A stretch of 14,496 nt of DNA, from NCBI GenBank assembly GCA_026391755.1, contig JAPLDN010000275.1, forward strand, positions 1 through 14,496, in the 5' to 3' direction. The notes below the pieces were generated by a model that saw only the letters and a list, made by a program, of their open reading frames with translations, did not search any database and had not been told where the DNA came from. The position numbers and the translations under genes are program-made. Each line of letters starts with the position of its first letter. The stretch's first letter is position 1. Below are positions 1 through 6,506 of this stretch, piece by piece. The DNA is from Bacteroidota bacterium (GTDB lineage Bacteria > Bacteroidota > Bacteroidia > Bacteroidales > FEN-979).

Positions 1-1043
1 GTATAAACACCATAAATGGTCTGATTATAATCACAAAATGTACAAACAGACCATACATAATCTGAACCCGCCTTCGTATTGATAAAAGTCGTTGTCTGGT
101 AATTATCATACGGTCCGACTGATGTATTAAATGCTGAACCATTCATGCCCCAGGGAATCGTACCATCCGGATTTATTCTCTGTAGAAATGAATTAAAACG
201 ATTGCCGGTTGAGCTGTAGTAACCGTAATATGTTATGTCCGATTCAGCAACAATGGAATAATACCTGTATGCCGCTGTTGTCTGGTTACAGATCTGCAGA
301 GGGGCGTACATAGCAATCCCATTATTATCAAACATCTGCGCATACAGGGTAGAATACATACCACCCACCTGGTATACCATGGTGAATTTTCCTGCTGTAT
401 TTGCAACGATCTGTCCGCGGGTGGTTGTGCTTGACCCGACCTTAACCTGGATGGGGGTTCCCCAGGCCGGGGTTCCGCCTATTGTAATTTTTTGAAGGTT
501 CAAAGTATTTCCGGCGTCACCATTCCAGGCTACCACAATTTCCCCGTTGCTTAGGGCTGCAGGATAAGGGGCAAGACCTCCGCCCAGGACTATACCATTT
601 GCTCCCCATAATTGGTTACCTGCCTCTGATATTTTATAGAGTACCGACTGCAGCGACCCGGATCTTTCGTCCTGGTCTCCGATTATAAGGTTATTTGATG
701 CGTCGACACATATGTTGAAAACATAGGTGGCGGAACCGGAAGGCTGGTTGCTCACAAGCATTCCGTCGGGTCCAAGGAGTTTGTACCCATTAGCATCGAT
801 CAACTGGGCCCTCATATCGTAATTGCCTCCGTTCTGAACATAAAATGCAATCCACGTTTTTCCGTCGGAGGTCGGGGCTGATTGGAGATCGGCAGCCGGC
901 AGACCTGATATCTGGATATTTACAGAAGTATTGGTGTTCCATTGTGCCTGTAAACTAATGGGAAGAACCATGCCGATTATCACAAAGAAGAACAGAACCC
1001 GTTTGATCAACGGAAGTGAATGATACTGTAAATTTGTTTTCAT
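1..1043 (-). CDS. Secreted protein of unknown function, 3' end outside the window (partial)
   Basis: An open frame runs from an ATG at 1043 to the left edge, giving 347 codons with no stop. The N-terminus is a signal peptide: basic residues (K14, R15), a hydrophobic stretch at about 17-29, and a likely cleavage after LQAQ near residue 34. The mature part is rich in Gly, Asn, Thr, Tyr and aromatic residues. It has loosely repeated blocks in which a short beta-like segment is followed by a D-x-N/D-G turn (for example around IDANGYKLLG, MFDNNGIAMY, INPDGTIPWG), as in beta-propeller or large surface proteins of Bacteroidota. Such proteins often carry a C-terminal type IX secretion sorting domain, but that end is not in the window. 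It starts 8 nt after the tyrS stop with no clear Shine-Dalgarno site, so it may be cotranscribed with tyrS. Secretion is well supported; the function is unknown. Confidence 0.8.
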   Translation of the reverse strand, partial: MKTNLQYHSLPLIKRVLFFFVIIGMVLPISLQAQWNTNTSVNIQISGLPAADLQSAPTSDGKTWIAFYVQNGGNYDMRAQLIDANGYKLLGPDGMLVSNQPSGSATYVFNICVDASNNLIIGDQDERSGSLQSVLYKISEAGNQLWGANGIVLGGGLAPYPAALSNGEIVVAWNGDAGNTLNLQKITIGGTPAWGTPIQVKVGSSTTTRGQIVANTAGKFTMVYQVGGMYSTLYAQMFDNNGIAMYAPLQICNQTTAAYRYYSIVAESDITYYGYYSSTGNRFNSFLQRINPDGTIPWGMNGSAFNTSVGPYDNYQTTTFINTKAGSDYVWSVCTFCDYNQTIYGVY

Positions 1044-1051
1044 GGTAAGAG

Positions 1052-2338
1052 TTAATTTTGTCTGGCTATTACCAGGTAGTAATTTTTTTTGCCTTTCTGG
1101 ACAAGGATATACTTTTTATTCAGAAGAAAAGTATTGTTGACCTTCAGATCTTCTGCTGCTTTCTGTTTGTTGATCTGCACACCTCCTTCTTTCAGCATCC
1201 TCCTGGCCTCGCCGTTGGAAGAAAATATGCCGGTTTTATGAGACAGGAAATCAATGATACCAATTCCTGAAATCAAATCTGAACCCGCAATCTCACATTG
1301 GGGGACTCCCTCAAATACTGATAATAAGGTTTCTTCGGAAAGTTTTTTAAGGGAATCGTTTGTGCCTTTTCCGAAGAGGATTTCGCTTGCTTCAACCGCA
1401 GCATTGTAATCGTCCACTGAATGCACCCTGATGGTAATGTCTTTTGCCAGGGCTTTCTGAAGCATCCTTATATGAGGCGCCTGCTGGTGTTCGGTGATAA
1501 GGGCCTCCACCTCTTCCCTGCTGAACAGGGTGAATTTTTTAATATACTGGGCTGCATCCTCATCGGAAGTATTGAGCCAGAACTGGTAGAATTTATAGGG
1601 ACTTGTTTTTTTCGGGTCCAGCCATACATTCCCGCTTTCGGTCTTCCCGAATTTGCCTCCGTCGGCTTTTGTGATCAGCGGACAGGTGAGGGCATAAGCC
1701 TCACCTCCCAGTTTACGCCGGATAAGTTCGGTACCGGTAATGATATTTCCCCATTGGTCGGAGCCACCCATCTGGAGTTTTACATTTTTATGTTCGAATA
1801 GCCAGCAAAAGTCAAAGCCCTGAACCAACTGGTAACTGAATTCGGTAAAGGAGATACCCGAACCTGAGTTCATGCGATTTTTCACTGAATCCTTGGCAAT
1901 CATGTAGTTAACTGTAATATGCTTGCCCACATCACGTAAAAAATGCAGAAATGAAAAATCTTTTGTCCAGTCGTAATTGTTGACCATCTCGGCTGAGTTG
2001 GGTCCTGCTTTGAAGTCGAGAAATTTTTCAAGCTGTTTCTGAATGCAATCCTGATTATACCGAAGAACAGTCTCGTCGAGGAGGTTTCTTTCTTCGGATT
2101 TCCCCGAAGGGTCGCCTATCATCCCGGTAGCCCCTCCAACCAGTGCAAAAGGCTTATGCCCGGCTTTCTGAAAGTGGACCAGCATCATGATGGATGCGAG
2201 GTTGCCGATATGCAGAGAATCGGAAGTGGGATCGTAGCCGATATATGCTGAAGTCATTGCTTTTGCAAGTTCCTCTTCAGTGCCAGGGGTCATATCATGG
2301 ATCATGCCCCTCCACTTCAGTTCTTCAATAAAATTCAT
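1052..2338 (-). CDS. tyrS: Tyrosyl-tRNA synthetase
   Basis: This cytoplasmic class I aminoacyl-tRNA synthetase activates tyrosine with ATP and loads it on tRNA-Tyr. The 428-residue length fits the bacterial TyrRS family. Visible landmarks in order are the tyrosine-pocket region (YIGYDPT, 32-38), the HIGH-type motif HIGN (43-46), the GDPSGK loop (75-80), the YQ..QGFDF segment (169-177), GGSDQWGN (191-198), which contacts the substrate, and the KMSKS-type loop KFGKT (229-233). The C-terminal S4-like RNA-binding domain starts near 370 (NGEARRMLKEGGVQIN). All catalytic motifs are intact. The ATG at 2338 is preceded by a promoter-like TACCTTTG box. The only close neighbour in the same direction is the secreted-protein gene 8 nt downstream; the upstream DUF1648 operon ends 144 nt away. 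Confidence 0.98.
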   Translation of the reverse strand: MNFIEELKWRGMIHDMTPGTEEELAKAMTSAYIGYDPTSDSLHIGNLASIMMLVHFQKAGHKPFALVGGATGMIGDPSGKSEERNLLDETVLRYNQDCIQKQLEKFLDFKAGPNSAEMVNNYDWTKDFSFLHFLRDVGKHITVNYMIAKDSVKNRMNSGSGISFTEFSYQLVQGFDFCWLFEHKNVKLQMGGSDQWGNIITGTELIRRKLGGEAYALTCPLITKADGGKFGKTESGNVWLDPKKTSPYKFYQFWLNTSDEDAAQYIKKFTLFSREEVEALITEHQQAPHIRMLQKALAKDITIRVHSVDDYNAAVEASEILFGKGTNDSLKKLSEETLLSVFEGVPQCEIAGSDLISGIGIIDFLSHKTGIFSSNGEARRMLKEGGVQINKQKAAEDLKVNNTFLLNKKYILVQKGKKNYYLVIARQN

Positions 2339-2355
2339 TCTGACAGATTTTAGGG

Positions 2356-2363
2356 CAAAGGTA
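2356..2363 (-). promoter_or_regulatory. Candidate -7 promoter box for tyrS
   Basis: On the minus strand this reads TACCTTTG, an exact match to the Bacteroidota -7 consensus TAnnTTTG. It would place the transcript start near 2349, about 10 nt before the tyrS ATG. No clean TTTG is seen at the expected -33 distance, so the call rests on the -7 box and its position in the 144-nt gap. Confidence 0.45.
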
Positions 2364-2482
2364 AGAATTGCAAAGCAATCACGAGCGAACCAGGAAAATA
2401 AGGAACCTGATCAAATAACGACCATGATGAAGCTGATGAAGCGAAGATTGCGGGTTTATAAAAGTACAGGCGCAGACCCCCT

Positions 2483-2971
2483 TTAACCGTTTTGTTTTAA
2501 AAAGAGAAGATAGGAGACTGACGGAATAATAAGAAGGCTAAGAAATACGGGTAAGAACCACTGGCCTAAACCATTTCCTGAATGAAGAGAAAATTGAACC
2601 AATGAAACGGAAATATATAATAATCCCCAGATAAAAATCATCTTCTGAAACCTGAGAAGTCTCACCCTCCCATTAAACTGCCGCTGGGTCTTCACTCTGC
2701 GTAAAAACCTGGAAGAAGCGGTTGACATTCTTAAACGCATCACGGCCGGAAGCATGAAATACAGAAAGATTGAAATTCCCGGCATCATCCATACCTGATT
2801 CCGGTCGGCAAACGTTTCGGGATTTCCCTGGAAATCAAAATGGTCAGGAACCGAAGCCGGGAGTTTTGGGTAATGGTAGATGATATAACAAAGCATTGTA
2901 ACAATCCCTGCCAGCGAAATGATCTCCATCAGCCAGTCCTGGGGCGTCATTTCTGGCCAGGAAAAAGACAT
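2483..2971 (-). CDS. DUF1648-domain membrane protein
   Basis: This 162-residue inner-membrane protein is the last gene of the SPFH operon. The first transmembrane segment (about 17-31) is followed by a block reading YPKLPASVPDHF and then DFQGNPETFADRNQVW. This is the recognisable DUF1648 signature: a hydrophobic helix, then a P-x-x-H-F, G-x-P turn. Two or three further hydrophobic segments follow, and the protein ends in LFLKQNG. The longest frame begins with TTG at 3025, inside the upstream hydrolase gene; an ATG also exists at 3019. I chose the ATG at 2971, 13 nt after the hydrolase stop, because the residues from PEMTPQDWLMEI onward resemble the usual family N-terminus. DUF1648 occurs in SdpI-type immunity/signalling proteins and in many uncharacterised membrane proteins, and no SdpI-specific partner is visible here. 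Its role is unknown. Confidence 0.85.
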   Translation of the reverse strand: MSFSWPEMTPQDWLMEIISLAGIVTMLCYIIYHYPKLPASVPDHFDFQGNPETFADRNQVWMMPGISIFLYFMLPAVMRLRMSTASSRFLRRVKTQRQFNGRVRLLRFQKMIFIWGLLYISVSLVQFSLHSGNGLGQWFLPVFLSLLIIPSVSYLLFLKQNG

Positions 2972-2984
2972 ACCTGCGATCAGC

Positions 2985-4259
2985 TTATCTGACCTCTTTG
3001 ATAAATTTAACCATTTCATCTTCAAATGCTTTGTTTAAGGGCAGATCGGGATTAGTGTAAACTTTCTCAATCTGCTCCATCTTGTCTTTTGTGTCAGTGT
3101 CTTTCAATACATGGTTCATTCCATGGATTATTTTTATTTCTGCTTTCGGATCAGCTTTCTCCAGAAGCCTTGCATCCTCCATTGAGACCTGGATATCCAT
3201 ATCTCCCTGGATTATAAGGACAGGGATCTTTAACTTATTGATTTCTGATGCCGGATCGTATTTGAACCAGGAGATCAGGTAAGGTTGAATACCCGGGCGG
3301 AAAAAAGAATTCAACCCGGCAGGGACCTTTCCTATTGTATCGCCTTTTTTCAGTTTTTCCAGCATTGGAAAGATCTGATCTTTCGTTTCCTGGGGCAAGC
3401 TGCCGAATTGTTCTTTGAGAATTTCATCGGCAGGTCGTCCCGACCCGGCAATTGAAATAAATGCAGAGGCGTTTGACTGCCTGCATGCTATCATCCCGAT
3501 AAGGGAACCTTCGCTATGCCCGGCAACAATGATTTTTGAAAAACGTTTATCCTGCTGCAACTGTTCGATCCAGGCTTTTGCATCCGCGATATAATTTTCA
3601 AACCTCAGATCGCTTTCCCTTGCAGCGGTGGCTGTGCTGCCTGCGATTCCCCGTTTATCATACCGAAGGGTGGCAATACCGTTTTTTCTAAGGTCTTCGG
3701 CCAGATATTTATAGCAATTGCTTTTATTTTTCAGGGCCGGGGGAGAATTACCATCCCTGTCGGTTGGCCCTGAACCTGCGATGATCAAAACCAATGGAAT
3801 TCCGCTGGTTTTATCGGGTAACATTAACGTGCCATTGATTTCACCTGAACCTGTTGTAAGAACGATACCCGATTCATATGGATTTGCCTGCTTTTGAAGG
3901 GTCCCGGATTTTGATCTGCCAACCGAAAGAGGCATTTTCCCGCCTCCCTGGACCCAGAAGCCAATGATAGAATCCGAAGCCTTATTGTATGACCCCTGGT
4001 ATGTTATCCCAAAAGATTTTGCGTTCAACGATAATTCATTGCCGTTAAGGCTGGTCTCATCAATCTTGAGTCCCATGGCATTCTGATCGGGACTGTCGAA
4101 GGTTGAACTGAGTTTTCCCTCAATGCGGGTGATGTGAAACACTATTTTCAGCTTTACTCCCTGCACACTTAAATACCCTGCCCAGTCACCAGTCACTTCC
4201 TGGGCATTCGTCACGATCGCAAATAGCAATACGATGAACAATACGATGATCTTTTTCAT
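2985..4259 (-). CDS. Secreted alpha/beta hydrolase (S9/S33-like esterase or peptidase family)
   Basis: The 424-residue precursor has a signal peptide (1-20, ending TNAQ), so it is exported to the periplasm or beyond. Residues 21-115 form a small beta-rich N-terminal domain starting with GDWAGYLSVQGVKLKI, of the type often seen before this hydrolase family in Bacteroidota. The hydrolase domain runs from about 130 to 424. It shows the oxyanion-region IIAGSGPTDRDG (159-170), the RYDKRGIAGS strand-loop (199-208), the nucleophile elbow GHSEG (247-251, Ser249), the acid loop QGDMDIQV (351-358, most likely Asp355) and the catalytic His383 in GMNH. The triad is complete. The substrate cannot be read; members act as esterases, acyl-hydrolases or aminopeptidases. 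Its ATG overlaps the TGA of the upstream ribbon-helix-helix gene (ATGA), so translation is probably coupled. Confidence 0.92.
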   Translation of the reverse strand: MKKIIVLFIVLLFAIVTNAQEVTGDWAGYLSVQGVKLKIVFHITRIEGKLSSTFDSPDQNAMGLKIDETSLNGNELSLNAKSFGITYQGSYNKASDSIIGFWVQGGGKMPLSVGRSKSGTLQKQANPYESGIVLTTGSGEINGTLMLPDKTSGIPLVLIIAGSGPTDRDGNSPPALKNKSNCYKYLAEDLRKNGIATLRYDKRGIAGSTATAARESDLRFENYIADAKAWIEQLQQDKRFSKIIVAGHSEGSLIGMIACRQSNASAFISIAGSGRPADEILKEQFGSLPQETKDQIFPMLEKLKKGDTIGKVPAGLNSFFRPGIQPYLISWFKYDPASEINKLKIPVLIIQGDMDIQVSMEDARLLEKADPKAEIKIIHGMNHVLKDTDTKDKMEQIEKVYTNPDLPLNKAFEDEMVKFIKEVR

Positions 4260-4432
4260 TTGCTGATATTTTTTGCACGGCCTGAAGGATGCCGTTTGGC
4301 ATCCTTCAAAGCATTTTCAATGATCCACTCAAGCTGGCCGTTTACGCTTCGAAATTCGTCTGCCGCCCATTTCTCCAGCAAATTGTACACCTCTGGATTC
4401 AGGCGTAAAACAAATGTTTTTTTCTCAGGCAT
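4256..4432 (-). CDS. Small ribbon-helix-helix (Arc-like) protein
   Basis: A 58-residue gene sits between the SPFH and hydrolase genes. It starts at ATG 4432, 4 nt after the SPFH stop (TAG), and ends in a TGA that overlaps the hydrolase ATG. The sequence begins MPEKKTFVLRLNPEVYNLLE: a short beta strand (KTFVLRL), helix 1 (PEVYNLLEKWAADEF), a turn (RSVNGQ) and helix 2 (LEWIIENALKDA), followed by a basic tail. This is the strand-helix-turn-helix plan of Arc/MetJ-type ribbon-helix-helix proteins, with the typical RSVN at the start of helix 2. Such proteins are DNA-binding dimers, and the strand residues K5, T6, V8 and R10 would contact DNA. A role as autoregulator of this operon, or as a partner of the SPFH protein, is inference. 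The tight packing on both sides supports a real gene. Confidence 0.88.
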   Translation of the reverse strand: MPEKKTFVLRLNPEVYNLLEKWAADEFRSVNGQLEWIIENALKDAKRHPSGRAKNISK

Positions 4433-4436
4433 TATA

Positions 4437-5303
4437 CTACTGATGAAGGGTTCCTGTATTAACTACCGGTGTTGTGTCTTTGTCGGAGCACAATACAACC
4501 ATCAGGTTACTTACCATGGCTGCTTTTTTATCTTCATCGAGTTCAATGATCCCCTTCTTGCTCAGTGCATTAAGGGCAAGTTCAACCATGCTTACAGCGC
4601 CTTCCACGATCTTTGTCCTGGCAGCTACCACGGCTGTAGCCTGCTGGCGGCGGAGCATTGCACCGGCGATTTCAGATGAATAAGCAAGGTATGAGATCCT
4701 GGCTTCCATAACCTTTATGCCTGCCATGGCAAGACGTTCCGAAAGTTCCATTTCAAGGGCAACATGAACTTCTTCACCTCCCGCCCTCAGGGAAATCTCT
4801 TTCTGCTCGTCGTCAAAATTGTCATAGGCATAATGACCGGCCAGTTTGCGGGTGGCCGATTCACTCTGGATGTCGACGAAATGAGCGTAGTCATCCACTT
4901 CAAAAGCTGCTTTATAAGTGTCGTTAACCTGCCAAACAAGTACAATTCCTATCATGATCGGATTACCAAGTTTGTCGTTGACCTTGATTGGCTCCCTGTT
5001 AAGGTTCCTTGCCCTGAGAGTTATCTTTTTTCTCACATAAAAAGGATTTACAAAGAAGAACCCGTTTTGTTTAACAGTCCCTTTGTATTCTCCGAACAGT
5101 ATCATCACAAAGGATTCATTCGGGTTCACTACGATCAACCCTTTTGCAATGAAGATGATAAGAATCATTAACACTCCGCCAAGGATCCCCATGACGGCGT
5201 TATCCTGTGAATTTACAACACACATTATTGCTACGGCAATAAGGATTATGATAATCAGTACGCTAAGGTAACCTGACACCATTGATTTCATTTCTTTTTC
5301 CAT
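4437..5303 (-). CDS. SPFH/band-7 domain membrane protein
   Basis: This 288-residue protein is the first gene of the operon. Two hydrophobic segments lie at the N-terminus (about 11-30 and 36-56). A stomatin/prohibitin/flotillin-type (SPFH, band 7) domain follows from about 57 to 230. Recognisable pieces are GLIVVNPNESFVMILFGEYK, the GFFFVNPFY turn, the RARNLNREPIKVND strand and the region around RRQQATAVVAARTKIVEGAV, which forms the coiled helical part. The C-terminus is short (GIIELDEDKKAAMVSNLMVVL), unlike the long flotillin tail. The arrangement resembles the uncharacterised bacterial SPFH subfamily rather than HflK/HflC or QmcA, and there is no NfeD-type partner. SPFH proteins form membrane-bound oligomers that organise microdomains. 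The ATG at 5303 is the first usable start; ATG at codon 6 is an alternative. The operon probably shares the promoter upstream. Confidence 0.93.
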   Translation of the reverse strand: MEKEMKSMVSGYLSVLIIIILIAVAIMCVVNSQDNAVMGILGGVLMILIIFIAKGLIVVNPNESFVMILFGEYKGTVKQNGFFFVNPFYVRKKITLRARNLNREPIKVNDKLGNPIMIGIVLVWQVNDTYKAAFEVDDYAHFVDIQSESATRKLAGHYAYDNFDDEQKEISLRAGGEEVHVALEMELSERLAMAGIKVMEARISYLAYSSEIAGAMLRRQQATAVVAARTKIVEGAVSMVELALNALSKKGIIELDEDKKAAMVSNLMVVLCSDKDTTPVVNTGTLHQ

Positions 5304-5306
5304 GAT

Positions 5307-5328
5307 ATTAAAATAATATTAAAATAAT
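5307..5328. repeat. Tandem pair of 11-bp palindromic repeats; possible operator
   Basis: Two perfect, directly adjacent copies of an 11-mer lie 4-25 nt upstream of the SPFH start codon (on the minus strand ATTATTTTAAT, twice). Each copy is itself palindromic, ATTA-TTT-TAAT. The 11-bp period is one DNA turn, so both sites would face the same side of the helix. They begin next to the likely transcript start. Such phased tandem sites suit ribbon-helix-helix repressors, and the operon encodes one. The repeat is seen; operator function is inferred, and simple AT-richness is the main alternative. Confidence 0.5.
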
Positions 5329-5332
5329 TCTG

Positions 5333-5365
5333 CAATGATACGATATCTTTAAGGGCAAAGTCAAG
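5333..5365 (-). promoter_or_regulatory. Candidate promoter for the SPFH operon
   Basis: On the minus strand CTTG (5362-5365) is followed, after 21 nt, by TATCATTG (5333-5340), one mismatch from the -7 consensus TAnnTTTG. The implied transcript start near 5326 leaves a leader of about 23 nt, into which the tandem 11-bp repeats fall. No better match is seen in the 179-nt gap. Confidence 0.4.
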
Positions 5366-5415
5366 TTTTTTACCAAATATTTTTTCAGTAGGTGTGAATC
5401 AGATAACCTTTTACA

Positions 5416-5453
5416 GAAAAACCCCGGGGCTTCTAAACAGCCGGCCGGGGTTT
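5416..5453 (-). terminator. Intrinsic terminator of the beta-barrel gene
   Basis: Read on the minus strand, AAACCCCGG pairs perfectly with CCGGGGTTT, an inner GGCT/AGCC stem caps the loop, and a run of T follows. It lies about 30 nt after the stop of the outer-membrane protein gene, as expected for a Rho-independent terminator, and it separates that gene from the SPFH operon promoter. Confidence 0.88.
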
Positions 5454-5482
5454 GTATAATCAATAAAAACGGGGATGAAATA

Positions 5483-6340
5483 CTACAGCTTGAATTTGAT
5501 CCCGATATTGATACTGGCTGTACTGAAGGGAATGGTTTTGCGCAGCTCCTGCCGGGGCTGGGTCATATCGATGGTCCCGTTGACATTCTTTTGGGATACA
5601 AAATCTGCGTCCTTCTGCCAGGTGGTAAGTTCTGAGAGCCTGTCCTCGCCGTTTACCGTATATTTTATAATCTGGCTGTGGTTTGGCGACCAGGTTGAAT
5701 GCGAGAACTGAAGTTCGACGTAAAACAGGATGAGATCGTTTAACTTGAAATTTACACCTCCTGCAGCAGTGTAACCCAATGCGACTCCGCCATAATAGTT
5801 GTTATAGATCTGTTTATTGTCGGGAGGGTTGGTTGTTGAATTATCCTGAGTATACTTTGAAATGAGGTTCGGCAACGCCCCTATGAGAAAACCGAAGCGG
5901 GCATAAGGATTTATTTTCTCTAATCCGGCTGAAATCAGAATAGAAGGTATTATGCTGAGCAAATCCCCTCTTATTTTTACTGTTGCCCTGCTTGCACCGA
6001 TCAGATGAACAACAGAATCGCCCTTTGTGGGCAAGCCCAGGAATTCCGACACTGCAAGTTCCGCTCCAATATATTTGTTGAACCAATACCCAACCGCCAG
6101 GGAGCCGTTAAATCCGCTGCCAAGTCCCACGGGTACAACGGTAACCGTCTCATTGCTGGCGCTTCCAGAATATTTATATAACAAATCAAAAGAGGATGAG
6201 GTGCTGATTCCTCCGCCCAGGCCGATCCCGATATAGAATTTTTGTTTACTTTTTTTCTGAGGCTTGATTACTTGCGATTCCTGTGCCATAACCGAAAATG
6301 CCATCAGTAAAACCGCGATAATAAACAATGTCTTTTTCAT
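5483..6340 (-). CDS. Outer-membrane beta-barrel protein
   Basis: A 285-residue precursor with a clear signal peptide (1-20, MKKTL... ending SVMAQ) and a mature region made of alternating hydrophobic/polar strands. Examples are FYIGIGLGGGIS (35-46), FNGSLAVGYWFNKYIGAELAVSEF, NPYARFGFLIGALP and the ending SINIGIKFKL, with a hydrophobic C-terminal residue typical of barrel proteins. Strands alternate with polar, Asn/Thr-rich loops (for example DNSTTNPPDNKQIYNNYY). Size and pattern fit a small eight- to ten-stranded barrel of the OmpA/OmpW-like porin superfamily common in Bacteroidota. No peptidoglycan-binding domain is present. The gene stands alone: it has its own terminator, and the neighbour on the other side is divergent. 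Ligand and function cannot be read. Confidence 0.85.
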   Translation of the reverse strand: MKKTLFIIAVLLMAFSVMAQESQVIKPQKKSKQKFYIGIGLGGGISTSSSFDLLYKYSGSASNETVTVVPVGLGSGFNGSLAVGYWFNKYIGAELAVSEFLGLPTKGDSVVHLIGASRATVKIRGDLLSIIPSILISAGLEKINPYARFGFLIGALPNLISKYTQDNSTTNPPDNKQIYNNYYGGVALGYTAAGGVNFKLNDLILFYVELQFSHSTWSPNHSQIIKYTVNGEDRLSELTTWQKDADFVSQKNVNGTIDMTQPRQELRKTIPFSTASINIGIKFKL

Positions 6341-6382
6341 AGATTCAGGTTTTTGTTAAGCTTACTGAAAATATCGTTTATG

Positions 6383-6417
6383 CTAAGATATGAACAATTG
6401 ATAAAAGTTTAACAATG
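6383..6417 (-). promoter_or_regulatory. Candidate promoter for the beta-barrel gene
   Basis: On the minus strand CATTG (6413-6417) precedes TATCTTAG (6383-6390) by about 22 nt; the latter is one mismatch from TAnnTTTG. The implied leader is about 36 nt. The match is modest and the region is AT-rich, so this is a weak call. Confidence 0.3.
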
Positions 6418-6506
6418 GAAATGAAAAATATTTCAGGAGGAATATTTTCTGTAAACATATATTTATCACGATTGTATCGTTTATTTTTATTAGATAATTC
6501 ATTCTG

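Noticed and set aside
1421..1801. Open frame opposite tyrS on the plus strand
   Set aside because: It lies antisense to a fully conserved gene, has no recognisable protein features and is an expected shadow frame.
2364..2482. Possible small RNA or T-box leader upstream of tyrS
   Set aside because: No T-box features or strong hairpin, and only a short direct repeat (GATGAAGC twice); T-boxes are not expected in this phylum.
2972..3025. TTG/ATG starts of the DUF1648 gene inside the hydrolase gene
   Set aside because: They add residues that do not look like the family N-terminus; the ATG at 2971 follows the hydrolase stop.
6434..6441. Shine-Dalgarno-like AGGAGG in the divergent gap
   Set aside because: No start codon follows at a usable distance and the nearest gene starts about 65 nt later.
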